Part shown: positions 41,619-51,172 of the stretch, one piece after another
Position numbering within the stretch: the first letter of the stretch is position 1
Layout: every line of letters starts with the position of its first letter
Origin: Caldithrix sp.
Lineage (GTDB): Bacteria > KSB1 > UBA2214 > DYKH01
Length of the DNA stretch: 64,000 bases
Assembly: GCA_020722685.1 (NCBI GenBank)
Contig: DYKH01000001.1
Location: 79,462-143,461 of the forward strand
Reading direction: 5' to 3'
Translations under genes and position numbers: made by a program
The notes under the pieces: generated by a model
What the model saw: the letters and a program-made list of their open reading frames with translations, nothing else
Database searches by the model: none
Told to the model about the DNA's origin: nothing

Positions 41619-42110
41619 ATGAAATTTCTGAGTATTGCGGATGACGTGAAACTGGGGAAGGATGTCAAGATTTTTAACTTTGTCAATTTGTATGGTTGCG
41701 AGATAGGCGATAACACCAAGATCGGCACTTTTGTGGAGATTCAAAAAGGCGCGACCATCGGCAAGAATTGTAAGATTTCCAGTCACACCTTCGTCTGCGA
41801 GGGCGTCCACATCGAGGATAACTGTTTCATCGGCCACAATGTCACCTTCATTAACGACAAGTACCCGCGCGCGACCAATCCGGATGGATCCATGCAAGCG
41901 GAAGCGGATTGGTTCTGCGTGCCGACCTACGTGAAGAAAGGCGCTTCCATCGGTTCCAGCGCGACCATATTGTGTGGCGTGACGATTGGCGAAAACGCCA
42001 TCGTGGGCGCTGGCAGCGTCGTCACGAAAGATGTGCCGGCGAATACAGTCGTCGCAGGTGTACCGGCGAGGGTGATGAGAAAAGTACTGACTGCAGAAAA
42101 TACTCCTTGA
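41619..42110 (+). CDS. Hexapeptide-repeat N-acetyltransferase, WbpD-like
   Basis: A 163-aa left-handed beta-helix acyltransferase (LSIADDVKLGKDVKIFNFVN, YGCEIGDNTKIGTFVEIQKG, and further hexapeptide turns) with a loop HNVTFINDKYPRATNPDGS typical of WbpD/WlbB. It probably acetylates the 3-amino group made by the aminotransferase at 48738. The ATG at 41619 is chosen over the upstream in-frame 41556 since the homologous part begins there. After the gene, 42111-42376 holds only a possible relic frame on the minus strand (42173-42268). Confidence 0.9.
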   Translation: MKFLSIADDVKLGKDVKIFNFVNLYGCEIGDNTKIGTFVEIQKGATIGKNCKISSHTFVCEGVHIEDNCFIGHNVTFINDKYPRATNPDGSMQAEADWFCVPTYVKKGASIGSSATILCGVTIGENAIVGAGSVVTKDVPANTVVAGVPARVMRKVLTAENTP

Positions 42111-42376
42111 GGAAGTGTGACGGAGTGCCTGGGGTAGAGTTTTTGCCAGTCTATCTTATGTGCCTTGTGTAATCAACAATCCAGAAGAGCCATACACTCT
42201 TTATAGGCACGTTCTTTCTCGATGCCGGCAAGGGTGAGTGCATCAAAGCAGTTGTCTTGATAGCTGGTTCATGACATTTGAGGGCTTTTGATAATTCATT
42301 TGATGTCAAAGATCATCTCAAAGCATTCCTATTTTTTAGTGAAAACTAACTATTACACTTGTTAGCGGATAGGCGG

Positions 42377-43573
42377 ATGGAAAAGTTTAAATTAAGCGGA
42401 ATAGAAACATTTGCCATTCTCGTCAAATGGCGCAAGCTGATCATCGCCAATTTTATCCTATTTAGTTTGATAGCCGCTGTAATTAGCTCGCTATTACCCA
42501 AGTGGTATTCTTCCACCTGCTCTTTGTTGCCGCCGGAGCAGCAAAGCATGGGCGGTTTGGATCTATCTTCTCTATTGGGCGAGATGCCTCTTAACATACC
42601 TAGCTTGCAGGGCTTAGCAGGCCCCTCGGATGTTTATGTGGCGATTCTGCGCAGTCGTAACGTCCGTGAAGGCGTCATTGCCGAATTGAATTTGAAGCCG
42701 GTATTCAAATGCAAAACTATGGAAGATGCTCTTGCTGCCTTGGATGGTGTTACTAAGGTAGACAAAACCGAAGAAAACATTATCATTGTGCGCGCCACAA
42801 CCAAAGATAGAATACTCTCACGAGATATCGCTCAGGCTTTCATCAAGCATCTGGATCGAGTCAATCGTGCTTCGCGCTTTACTTCTGCCCGCTACACCAG
42901 AGAATTCATCGAACGCCGTTTGCAGCAATCGGAGGCCGATTTACAAAAGGCGGCACAAGCGTTGCGTGATTTCCAAAAAGAGCAAAAGTTGGTTTCTTTG
43001 GAAGAACAAACAAAAGCCGCCATACTCGCAGCGGCTAATCTGGAAGCGGAATTAGCGGTGACTGAAGTCAACTATAATATCGCTAGACACAACATGGCAG
43101 TCGATCATCCGGAAGTAGTTCAATTAGCGCTGAAATTGGAAGAATTAAAAAAGCAGGTTAACAAAATCGAACTGGGTGCAAAACTGGATACAACCCGCTA
43201 TTGGGTGCCCTTTAAAAGCCTGCCTGATCTGGGAATGCGATATGCCTTTTTAATGCGCGATGTGGAAGTACAAAAGGCCATTTATAAATTGTTAATGCAG
43301 CAGTATGAGCAAGCTAAGATTCAAGAGGCCAGAGATACGCCGACTATCCAAATTCTTGACGCACCGGTCGTGCCAGAAAAGAAAAGCAAACCGAAGCGAG
43401 CGATTATTACGATTGTGGCTGCAGTTCTTAGTCTTTTCGTGAGTGTGGCTTATGTTTTTGGTTGGGAGTACGTTCACAGCTTGCGACATTCAAATCCAGA
43501 AGCTTACAATCGTTTGACTGAATCCGTATTGGCTATTCGCAATGACATTCCTTTTAGGCGACGAAGGAAATGA
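42377..43573 (+). CDS. Wzz/chain-length determinant family protein
   Basis: A 398-aa polysaccharide co-polymerase. An N-terminal membrane helix (about 21-45, IIANFILFSLIAAVISSLLP), a periplasmic coiled coil (about 165-270) and a C-terminal helix (about 340-365, AIITIVAAVLSLFVSVAYVF) preceded by the proline-rich APVVPEKKSKPKRA loop are the Wzz signature. No tyrosine-kinase domain is fused. It controls chain length of the exported polymer. Start at ATG 42377 rather than the TTG at 42359. Confidence 0.9.
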   Translation: MEKFKLSGIETFAILVKWRKLIIANFILFSLIAAVISSLLPKWYSSTCSLLPPEQQSMGGLDLSSLLGEMPLNIPSLQGLAGPSDVYVAILRSRNVREGVIAELNLKPVFKCKTMEDALAALDGVTKVDKTEENIIIVRATTKDRILSRDIAQAFIKHLDRVNRASRFTSARYTREFIERRLQQSEADLQKAAQALRDFQKEQKLVSLEEQTKAAILAAANLEAELAVTEVNYNIARHNMAVDHPEVVQLALKLEELKKQVNKIELGAKLDTTRYWVPFKSLPDLGMRYAFLMRDVEVQKAIYKLLMQQYEQAKIQEARDTPTIQILDAPVVPEKKSKPKRAIITIVAAVLSLFVSVAYVFGWEYVHSLRHSNPEAYNRLTESVLAIRNDIPFRRRRK

Positions 43574-43706
43574 AGCGCACGTGCTGTGATAGTGAAGCCA
43601 GATTTCCATCACGCCATCCCAAACATTCAACTTTTTTGCCGCGACTTATCTCACGCCGGATTTGATGGTTGCTCCTGGTTCAGGAAAGATTCGCAAATCT
43701 GCTTCT

Positions 43707-44768
43707 ATGTCTACGATGCGGGTGACATTTGTGGCTGATGCAGGCGCGACCCATATGTTGCATTGGGCCCGCCTGCTACAACGACGAGGGCTAACGATTC
43801 ACTATCTATCGTTGGATCCAGTGAAGGAGTTCTCCCCAACAATACGAATCAAGCCTTTTGGGGGCAGCCGATATGCTAAATTTTTGCTAACAGCCCCGCG
43901 CTTGCGGACAATGTTGCAACGGTTAAAGCCGGATGTGGTTCACAGCTATTATCTCACCAATTATGCTTTGATGAGCGTATTATCAAAGCCAAATAAATTG
44001 GTTGTGACGGTTGCCGGATCAGATCTTTTTCAGGAGCCGCTCAAATCTCCATTCTTTGCGTCAGCTAACCGCTATGTCTGTGAGCGCGCTCATTTGATCC
44101 ATTCTGTGGCAAAACACATGACCAGCCAATTGCAGACGATGGGTTTGCCGGGTGACAAAATTCTCACTTTACCGGAGGGAATTGATCCCAGCATTTTCTA
44201 TTCCACCGCCGATGCCATTGGGAAACAGCCCCCGGTAGTCATCAGTACGCGGAATTTGCGACCAATATATGACGTGGCAACTCTAGTGCGAGCCGCACCA
44301 CTGGTTTTGCGTAAACGTCCAGATACCCGGTTTCTTTTCGTTGGGGATGGAGAACAACGTCAAAGCTTGCAAAAGCTGATTCAAGAGTTGGGAGTTGAGC
44401 AGGCCGTTAGCTTTACTGGCTATTTGCCCTGGCCGGAATTAGCAAATCGGCTGCAAGGAGCGAGCGTTTACGTGTCCACGGCGTTGTCTGACGGCATGTC
44501 AGCTAGCTTGTTGCAAGCGATGAATTGTGGCCCCTTCCCAGTGGTTACCGATATTGCTGCCAATCAAGAATGGATTGAAGCAGGCATAAATGGTTTGCTC
44601 TTCTCCTCTGGCGATAGCCAAGACTTGGCCGGAAAGATTGTCATCGCTTTGGAGGACCAAAAGTTGCGACAGCGTGCCGCACAATTAAATCAGGGCATTG
44701 TTCGCAAAAGGGGCCTTGATGAAGACGTCATCACTCAGCTTATCGCCGCTTATGAAAGGCTGTTATAG
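43707..44768 (+). CDS. Glycosyltransferase family 4 (GT-B)
   Basis: A GT-B-fold retaining glycosyltransferase, about 353 aa. The N-terminal domain has VVHSYYLTNYALMSVLSK; the C-terminal nucleotide-sugar domain has VVISTRNLRPIYDVATLVRA, FLFVGDGEQRQSLQKLI, and STALSDGMSASLLQAMNCGPFPVVTD with the E-x7-E-type region altered to D-G-M-S-A-S. Start codon uncertain (43665, 43707 or 43716). Probably transfers a sugar within repeat-unit assembly. Confidence 0.9.
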   Translation: MSTMRVTFVADAGATHMLHWARLLQRRGLTIHYLSLDPVKEFSPTIRIKPFGGSRYAKFLLTAPRLRTMLQRLKPDVVHSYYLTNYALMSVLSKPNKLVVTVAGSDLFQEPLKSPFFASANRYVCERAHLIHSVAKHMTSQLQTMGLPGDKILTLPEGIDPSIFYSTADAIGKQPPVVISTRNLRPIYDVATLVRAAPLVLRKRPDTRFLFVGDGEQRQSLQKLIQELGVEQAVSFTGYLPWPELANRLQGASVYVSTALSDGMSASLLQAMNCGPFPVVTDIAANQEWIEAGINGLLFSSGDSQDLAGKIVIALEDQKLRQRAAQLNQGIVRKRGLDEDVITQLIAAYERLL

Positions 44769-44772
44769 GTAA

Positions 44773-46152
44773 ATGCAAGACGACGATATTATACATAGAA
44801 ATTTCCTAATGCAACAAGCAATTGGCCCAAGAACCTCAGACCTAGTCGCTGGCATGGTTATTGGGTTACCGATATTGTTCTTATATATGTTCCTTGCCGC
44901 CAAATTCAGCCCACAGGTCGCCATAGCAGCGTTTCTCGCGGTTGGCTGTATCATACTCTCATTTTATCAACCGATCGTGCCCGCTCTTGTTAGCCTCTTT
45001 ATCATTTTTTCGGGCATTGTTTGGGGCTTAGAAATTGCCAAAGGATTTTTGCCTTTTGCCCTTCTGTCTATAGCGGCCTGGCTTGCCAAAAAGATTTTTA
45101 CTCTGGACATGCGTTTTGTGCTGGATCGGCAGTTATTCTACATTCTAGGCTATTTGGCAATGGCCATTGCCTCTGTTTTGGTAGCTGTGGAAGATCAGCT
45201 TTACACCTTTGTATATTTGTTCAATTATGTCAAACTATTGGCCTTTTACCTGCTCATAAGTAATGTCATTCAGACCCGCAAGCACGTTCAAACTGTGGTG
45301 ATCGTTGCTATTGTTGCAACGGCGGTATCGTTATTATATGGTTTTTACATGGTGTTCTTTGCCACTTATGCCCCGCAAGAGTTTGTCACCAGTGCTCGAC
45401 TGCGGGGATTAACGGGCAATGCCAACGCCATTGCCGTGCACATTGTACTCCTAACACCCATTCTACTTTTGCTCATTTTTCAAGGCGGATGGCGCCTGAA
45501 AAGTATCATTTATTTAGGAGTGGTTATAATCTTTTCCATAGGACTTGTTGCTACTTTTTCCCGTGGAGGAACAATTGCTTTTGCGACGGTTTTAGCAATA
45601 GTTTCGTATCTAAAGCGAAGCTGGAAGGTTTTTCTTGCGTTATTGGTCATTATGGTGTTACTCGCTATACTTGTCATCCCGCCCAGTTTTTGGGAACATT
45701 TGCAAACCTTGCTGGATCTGGGCAAATTTGTCCAAGACGAATCCCTGCGCGAACGAATGCGAGTTTTGACCGGCGCCATAGATCAGTTTCTGAAGCACCC
45801 ACTATTGGGCATCGGGGTAGGTAATTTTATCCTTATTTCGCGAAATTATATCTTGGAACATTTAGCCGCTCATAATATGATCGTTCATCTGGCCGCCGAA
45901 ACTGGAATATTTGGGGTTCTATTTTTCATGCTGGCATTTTTTCGTTCCGTAAGCAATCTGCAATTTGCTTATCACCAATTCAAACGTCAGAAGGATGGGA
46001 CATTTGCAGCCATTTCACAGGGCATGATGGTTGGTTTTGTGGGGGTCTTTATCACTTGTTTATTCCTGTCGGATCAAGAGGCCTTTATTCTATGGGCACT
46101 GTTTGGCCTCAGTGTAGCAGTAAGAAATGTCGCTAGTAAGGAGCAGATGTAG
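44773..46152 (+). CDS. O-antigen ligase/polymerase (Wzy/WaaL-like)
   Basis: A 459-aa polytopic membrane protein with about 11-12 hydrophobic segments. The large periplasmic loop motif FLKHPLLGIGVGNF followed by HNMIVHLAAETGIFGVLFF is the O-antigen ligase/polymerase signature, with the conserved HN. It starts 4 bases after the preceding glycosyltransferase stop, so co-transcribed. It could polymerise or ligate the polysaccharide repeat. Confidence 0.92.
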   Translation: MQDDDIIHRNFLMQQAIGPRTSDLVAGMVIGLPILFLYMFLAAKFSPQVAIAAFLAVGCIILSFYQPIVPALVSLFIIFSGIVWGLEIAKGFLPFALLSIAAWLAKKIFTLDMRFVLDRQLFYILGYLAMAIASVLVAVEDQLYTFVYLFNYVKLLAFYLLISNVIQTRKHVQTVVIVAIVATAVSLLYGFYMVFFATYAPQEFVTSARLRGLTGNANAIAVHIVLLTPILLLLIFQGGWRLKSIIYLGVVIIFSIGLVATFSRGGTIAFATVLAIVSYLKRSWKVFLALLVIMVLLAILVIPPSFWEHLQTLLDLGKFVQDESLRERMRVLTGAIDQFLKHPLLGIGVGNFILISRNYILEHLAAHNMIVHLAAETGIFGVLFFMLAFFRSVSNLQFAYHQFKRQKDGTFAAISQGMMVGFVGVFITCLFLSDQEAFILWALFGLSVAVRNVASKEQM

Positions 46153-46437
46153 GCAACTAAGAAATCACTGCTGATGAGTAGTCAATTGCCTGGTGACCAC
46201 TAGAGATTACGTTACTTCTCTAACCTAGTCTCTGTGCTAGTAACGGAGTACAACTTGAGTGCCTAAATGAACATAGGCTATTCATTCCAAAGGAGCTTTC
46301 TTAATCGGTAGGCGGGTTAGAGTTCTTATTTTTACGCGTCAACAACTGTTTTTTTCTGCTCACATTCCATTCGTATTTCAAGAAGATACTCTAAACCACA
46401 TAGAATACTTTTTAGTCACGAAAGGTTATTTTGTTAT

Positions 46438-48618
46438 ATGCAAAAGGTGAATTATTGTACTATAGTATGCTTGCTTGCAGCACAAAAGTGTTTTTCTTTC
46501 GCCACACTAGAAAATGATTTTCTGAAAGTCAAGATTAATACTGAAACTGAGATTGTTGCAGCTATCGTTTATATCGAAGATAAGAATTCGGGGAATATTC
46601 TTGACCTGACTTCTTCACAGGAAGAATACATATTATCTCCTAAAGTCGGAAATTTCAAATTAGAAAATATCAAGATAGAAAAGCAAACAAGTTCCGAATT
46701 GTTTCTGGAGCTCAATTATTCTATATCGAATACGATTTGCCTATCCTTAAAAGTTCAACATCGTTTAGTACGAGATCGTGTAAAAGTACAATTTCGATTT
46801 CTACCCCAATACGCATTAAGATTAGACGCAAATTGGGAGATTGAGAGCTGCATTAGCAACATCCAAAAAATAATTCCTTTGAACCATTATGATAGGGATG
46901 AAGTTATTTATCCAATGCAAAAAGGCAGCAATTATTACCAAGCCTTGAATCAAATTTACCAATGTCAGGTCAATAATTACTATATAAGCTTCATTGTCAC
47001 TAACCCTTATGAAAGCATGGTGGAAATACGAGATCAAAAGGGTGCCTTCCCTCGCTTATCTTTTATTATATTACCGACTTTTAAGCCATGGAAAGCTTAT
47101 GAACCGGTAGGGCCACCAATAGCATCATTGATTGATGAGAAGGTTGCTTTGGATTATGAATATGAAATCCTATTAGATAGCACAGATACAAAGAATGAAC
47201 TTGTTGCCTATTTTTCTCCTTTCCCTAATGGCTATGATCAAGTAATTTCTATGATTTTTGATGAAATACCATTCTTTCGCTGGATCATTCCTCCCTCAAG
47301 TGATGCTCGTGATATTTCTGGACAGAACCAATTAATTCGTCTGCTGCAAGATCATCCCAAAATGAAAATGTGCTGGATAATAATTCCTGATCCCATTACT
47401 TCGCCTGATGCTCTTGAGAATCCGGATTATCCTAAAGGTCAATGGTGGTTGGCTCATGGAGTTCATAGGATTGCCACGAAAGCACCTGATGAGTATAAGG
47501 AATGGCTCCAGCATCTTGAACAGGGGCAAGTGGTACTTGGCTATGAAGATAAAATTCATCTCGGAGTGCATGGGTATCACCATACTCCAGAAATGAAATT
47601 CGGCAATAATTGGGAATTCCAAACCTTCGATTCTTTGCGAGACGAACGCACCCTGGACATGATTGAAGGCGATTTATTGAACATAGGCTTAACAAAGAAG
47701 TCCTTGCAGTTTATGAGATTTCCAGGGTTCAAGTTTTCTCGTTCAGTTTTAGATGCGATGGCGCACCATGACTATGCCGGTTTTGATTTCGATTTAGCTT
47801 GGGAAATTAATAGATTGCCGCTATTTCCGTATTATGTAGGTACTAAGCGCCTATGGGCCATCAGTGCGAATTGGGAAGGAGATAGCCCCCTTTCCTATGA
47901 AAAAATGCAATACTATTTGGAAAAAGGGAAATGGGTACATACGGCAGGTCATCCCATTTTTTGGTTCAATTATGGGGATGAAGTAGCCTATCAGGTTAGG
48001 AATCGGATTTTCAGTCAAGCCGAGCAAGACTACCCCTATTTAGGTTATGTTCATTTTGATGATTACTTAGCGGTAGCCAATGAATTATCGGAGATTAGAG
48101 ATTTTGAATACGAATACGATCCAAATGGGATTTCGATTTCCTTTAAGGGGGAACTAGCAAATGAGGAGACTATAGTTGTTCACCCTGTTTTAGAAGATAG
48201 CCTATCAGGAATCATAACGATCGACAATGTTCCGATCTCGCATTATCGAATTGAGAATTCCAAGCTATTTGCGGTTCTCCCTAATTTGATTGATGGATTG
48301 CATCATTTGGCGATTCCCTATAAGGTCCCGGAATTCTTCAAGTGTGAAAAAGCACAACTGCAAGTCTACCCTAATCCTTCAGTTGCTGGCCAACCCGTAA
48401 ATATTGCAAATGTGCCAGCGAGTGGTGAGGCCATTTCTATTCTAAACGAGAATGGTATCCTGATTAAATCTCTGAAAACCAATTCAAATTGTGAAACCCT
48501 GATATGGGATTTAACTGACGAAAAGCTGGAACCCGTTTCGAGCGGTATTTATTTGATCCTCGTTAATGATTACAAAAGTGGCAAGCGTGAGATAAAAAAA
48601 ATTGCAATCATCAGATGA
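46438..48618 (+). CDS. T9SS-targeted protein with NodB-like (polysaccharide deacetylase) core
   Basis: A 726-aa secreted protein of notably AT-rich codon use. A signal-peptide-like start (MQKVNYCTIVCLLAAQKCFSF) is weak. About residues 20-270 are beta-rich and of unknown family. From about 265 there are NodB-like signs: MIFDEIPFFRW (acidic motif), LGVHGYHHTPE (HxxxH/HH metal motif, near residue 380) and MRFPGFKFS (R-x-P motif). The C-terminus is a T9SS type A sorting domain: LQVYPNPSVAGQPVNIANV ... VSSGIYLILV ... IKKIAIIR. So it is probably an exported metal-dependent deacetylase acting on surface polysaccharide. The gap 46153-46437 before it holds nothing I recognise. Confidence 0.75.
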   Translation: MQKVNYCTIVCLLAAQKCFSFATLENDFLKVKINTETEIVAAIVYIEDKNSGNILDLTSSQEEYILSPKVGNFKLENIKIEKQTSSELFLELNYSISNTICLSLKVQHRLVRDRVKVQFRFLPQYALRLDANWEIESCISNIQKIIPLNHYDRDEVIYPMQKGSNYYQALNQIYQCQVNNYYISFIVTNPYESMVEIRDQKGAFPRLSFIILPTFKPWKAYEPVGPPIASLIDEKVALDYEYEILLDSTDTKNELVAYFSPFPNGYDQVISMIFDEIPFFRWIIPPSSDARDISGQNQLIRLLQDHPKMKMCWIIIPDPITSPDALENPDYPKGQWWLAHGVHRIATKAPDEYKEWLQHLEQGQVVLGYEDKIHLGVHGYHHTPEMKFGNNWEFQTFDSLRDERTLDMIEGDLLNIGLTKKSLQFMRFPGFKFSRSVLDAMAHHDYAGFDFDLAWEINRLPLFPYYVGTKRLWAISANWEGDSPLSYEKMQYYLEKGKWVHTAGHPIFWFNYGDEVAYQVRNRIFSQAEQDYPYLGYVHFDDYLAVANELSEIRDFEYEYDPNGISISFKGELANEETIVVHPVLEDSLSGIITIDNVPISHYRIENSKLFAVLPNLIDGLHHLAIPYKVPEFFKCEKAQLQVYPNPSVAGQPVNIANVPASGEAISILNENGILIKSLKTNSNCETLIWDLTDEKLEPVSSGIYLILVNDYKSGKREIKKIAIIR

Positions 48619-48737
48619 TGGCGATACCTTGATCAGTCTACTCGTTAAATGAATCTTTTTCCCATTGAAAGTATGATGAGGAATACTTGGCAGGTTTTTG
48701 GGCAACTGAATTCAAATCGATATTGGAGGATGCTTTT

Positions 48738-49844
48738 ATGCAAGTAAAATTTTTAGATTTGAAAGCACAGTATTTAACCATTAAAGACGAAATTGACGTA
48801 GCAATCCAAAATGTTCTCAATTCTAGTGCTTTTTCCGCCGGACCCTTTGTCAAGTCTTTTGAAGGGCACTTTGCTCAAAAACAGCAAGGCAAATTTTGTG
48901 TAGCCGTCAATTCTGGAACTGCAGCACTCCACGCAGCCTTAATGGCCGCCAACATTAAAGCGGGAGACGAAGTCATAGTACCCGCCAATACATTTTTTGC
49001 CACTCCTGAAGCAGTCAGCCTAACGGGTGCTACACCCGTTTTTGTGGATTGTGAGGAGCAATACTATAATATCGATGTTGCGCGAATGGAAAACGCCATT
49101 ACCCACAAGACCCGGGCTGTTATAGCGGTCAATCTTTATGGCCAAGCGGCCCAACTGGAAGCTATCAAGAAGATAGCCGATGAAAATAGCATAATATTGA
49201 TTGAAGACTGTGCCCAATCACATCTTGCACAATTGAACGGCCGCTTTACCGGAACATACGGACTCTGCGGCTGCTTCAGCTTTTATCCTGGCAAGAATTT
49301 GGGCGCTTATGGGGAAGGCGGAGCAATAATTACCGATGATGAAAACTTTTACAAAAAATTAAGGATGATCAGAGATCATGGTAGTGCGCAAAAATATTAT
49401 CATGACCTCATCGGCCATAATTACCGAATGGAAGGAATACAAGGAGCTATTTTGGATGTCAAGCTCAGGCATCTTGAAAGCTGGACAGAGAAACGCAGGA
49501 AGAACGCAAAACTATATTGTGAGTATTTGAAAAACTGCCAAGAGGTAGTATTGCCTCAAGAGATGCCCGGAGCGAGGCATGTTTATCACCTCTTTGTAAT
49601 AAGAACAACAAAGCGTGACGAATTAGCCCAATTCTTGTCCGCGCATCAAATTTCTACTGGAATTCACTATCCAATACCATGCCATCTGCAAAAAGCATAC
49701 AAGTTTTTGCATTATCGTGCCGGGGACTTGCCAATCAGTGAAAAATTTGCCAACGAGGTGCTTTCTCTACCGATGTCTGAGCAACTACAAGAAGGAGAAA
49801 TCAAGTATATCTGCGACACGATTGAAGCATTTTTTAAGCAGTAG
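48738..49844 (+). CDS. DegT/DnrJ/EryC1/StrS aminotransferase, WbpE-like
   Basis: A 368-aa PLP-dependent sugar aminotransferase. The PLP-lysine motif is FSFYPGKNLGAYGEGG, with the phosphate-binding NSGTAALHAALMAANI and the LIEDCAQSHLA Asp near the cofactor. The substrate loop HNYRMEGIQGAI is present. It would transaminate the 3-keto sugar made by the dehydrogenase at 40509. The start has a good GGAGG 8 bases upstream; a longer frame from 48687 has no ribosome site. Confidence 0.94.
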   Translation: MQVKFLDLKAQYLTIKDEIDVAIQNVLNSSAFSAGPFVKSFEGHFAQKQQGKFCVAVNSGTAALHAALMAANIKAGDEVIVPANTFFATPEAVSLTGATPVFVDCEEQYYNIDVARMENAITHKTRAVIAVNLYGQAAQLEAIKKIADENSIILIEDCAQSHLAQLNGRFTGTYGLCGCFSFYPGKNLGAYGEGGAIITDDENFYKKLRMIRDHGSAQKYYHDLIGHNYRMEGIQGAILDVKLRHLESWTEKRRKNAKLYCEYLKNCQEVVLPQEMPGARHVYHLFVIRTTKRDELAQFLSAHQISTGIHYPIPCHLQKAYKFLHYRAGDLPISEKFANEVLSLPMSEQLQEGEIKYICDTIEAFFKQ

Positions 49845-49905
49845 GATGGGAAGTATGCATCCGATTTCCCATTTTGTAACAGTTCAGCCCCTGTCAAAAA
49901 TGAAT

Positions 49906-50000
49906 GTCATTCCGACCGAAGGGAGGAATCTTTTACAGCGGGAACTTGGACATTTAGCAGATATTTCGCTATACAGATTTCTCGCTCCGCTCGAAATGAC
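49906..50000 (+). repeat. 95-bp inverted-repeat element
   Basis: Ends 49906-49931 and 49975-50000 are imperfect 26-bp inverted repeats (21 of 26 matched), of the pattern GTCATTCCGACCG...GGAATCT / AGATTTC...CGAAATGAC. Such GTCATTnCGA...GCGAnnAATCT elements are common dispersed intergenic repeats in many genomes. It lies between the aminotransferase and deacetylase genes and has no protein. Confidence 0.75.
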
Positions 50001-50042
50001 AACGGACCTGAACTGTTACCCCATTTTGAATATTTCCTTGGA

Positions 50043-51158
50043 ATGAAAAAGATCGTCTGTCCATTGCGTGTTCCCAATGTGGTCAAAGCTTTTTTGCCTT
50101 TTATTGCGTCTGGAATCCTATTGACCGCGTGTGAAAGGGGAAAAGCTCCGGTCAATGTGTGGCCGGATTATAATGCCGATAGGGCCATCCCAATGGATCG
50201 TGACTACCAACCTCAAGCAAAAATTTGTACCTGGCAAAACGACAAAAAAGCAGCTTATACGATTGCTTTTGACGACAGCAGACCCAGTCATTATCAGATT
50301 GCCGCCGGGGAGCTTAGAATTCGCGGGATTGTGGGCACTTTCAATTTAAACACCCAAGGCATTTCATATTGGGCACTTTGGCAGAAACTACTTGATCAAG
50401 GCAATGAAATAGGCTCTCATACCCGCTCACATGTAGATTGTACAAAACTGTCCGAGTCAAAGTTGCACCAGGAGCTATCAATGGCTAAGGCGGACATCAT
50501 TGGTCACCTAAGGGGCGTTGACGATGTGCTCAGCTTTACTTATCCAATGGGGGCGTTCAATGACAGAGTGGCGAAAATTGTTTCGTATTATCATAGCTCG
50601 GCCCGTGGGGGCGGGGGAATCAATCATAATTGCCCAACTGATTCAGAGCTTTTTCGGCTAAAAGGGATTGGCGCTTATCCCCCCTATGATGTGCCCGCCA
50701 TTAATAATTGGGTAGAAAAATGCATTCAGAGTCGGGGCTGGATCATCGTTTATTTTCATTCTGTAAGCAAGGATGGACGAATTGGAGATACCACCATTCC
50801 TCTTAGCTTATTTAAGCAGCACCTTGATTACGTCACTGCAAAAAGGGATAGTTTGTGGATCGCTACACAAGGCCAAGTGGCGTCCTATATTCGCCTGCGG
50901 CGAGCAGCAGAGATCAAAGTTGCAACACTAGAAGATAAAATAATCACTTTGAGTTTGCAAGGCAAATTTCCTCGCGAAAGGATTGCTCCAGGAAGCAAAC
51001 TCAGTGTGTTGCTACCTTTGCCCAATAATTGGCAGGCACATCGATTAGTGATACGAGATATGATTGCAAAAAAGACGGAGATCGTAAGCCCGGCAACGGG
51101 TCAGCTTCTTTACAAGTTAGCGCCTGATCAAACCGTTTTAGTTAGTGCCGAGAATTGA
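50043..51158 (+). CDS. Polysaccharide deacetylase family lipoprotein
   Basis: A 371-aa protein with a lipoprotein-type signal ending ILLTAC (Cys about 30). The NodB homology domain has TIAFDDS (motif 1), GSHTRSHVDC (motif 2, H-x3-H), SFTYPMGAFND (motif 3, usual Arg replaced by Thr), and IIVYFHSVS (catalytic His). Zinc-dependent N- or O-deacetylation of the exported polymer is the likely role. It starts right after the inverted-repeat element and ends 14 bases before the next glycosyltransferase start. Confidence 0.9.
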   Translation: MKKIVCPLRVPNVVKAFLPFIASGILLTACERGKAPVNVWPDYNADRAIPMDRDYQPQAKICTWQNDKKAAYTIAFDDSRPSHYQIAAGELRIRGIVGTFNLNTQGISYWALWQKLLDQGNEIGSHTRSHVDCTKLSESKLHQELSMAKADIIGHLRGVDDVLSFTYPMGAFNDRVAKIVSYYHSSARGGGGINHNCPTDSELFRLKGIGAYPPYDVPAINNWVEKCIQSRGWIIVYFHSVSKDGRIGDTTIPLSLFKQHLDYVTAKRDSLWIATQGQVASYIRLRRAAEIKVATLEDKIITLSLQGKFPRERIAPGSKLSVLLPLPNNWQAHRLVIRDMIAKKTEIVSPATGQLLYKLAPDQTVLVSAEN

Positions 51159-51172
51159 GGGTTATAGAATTG

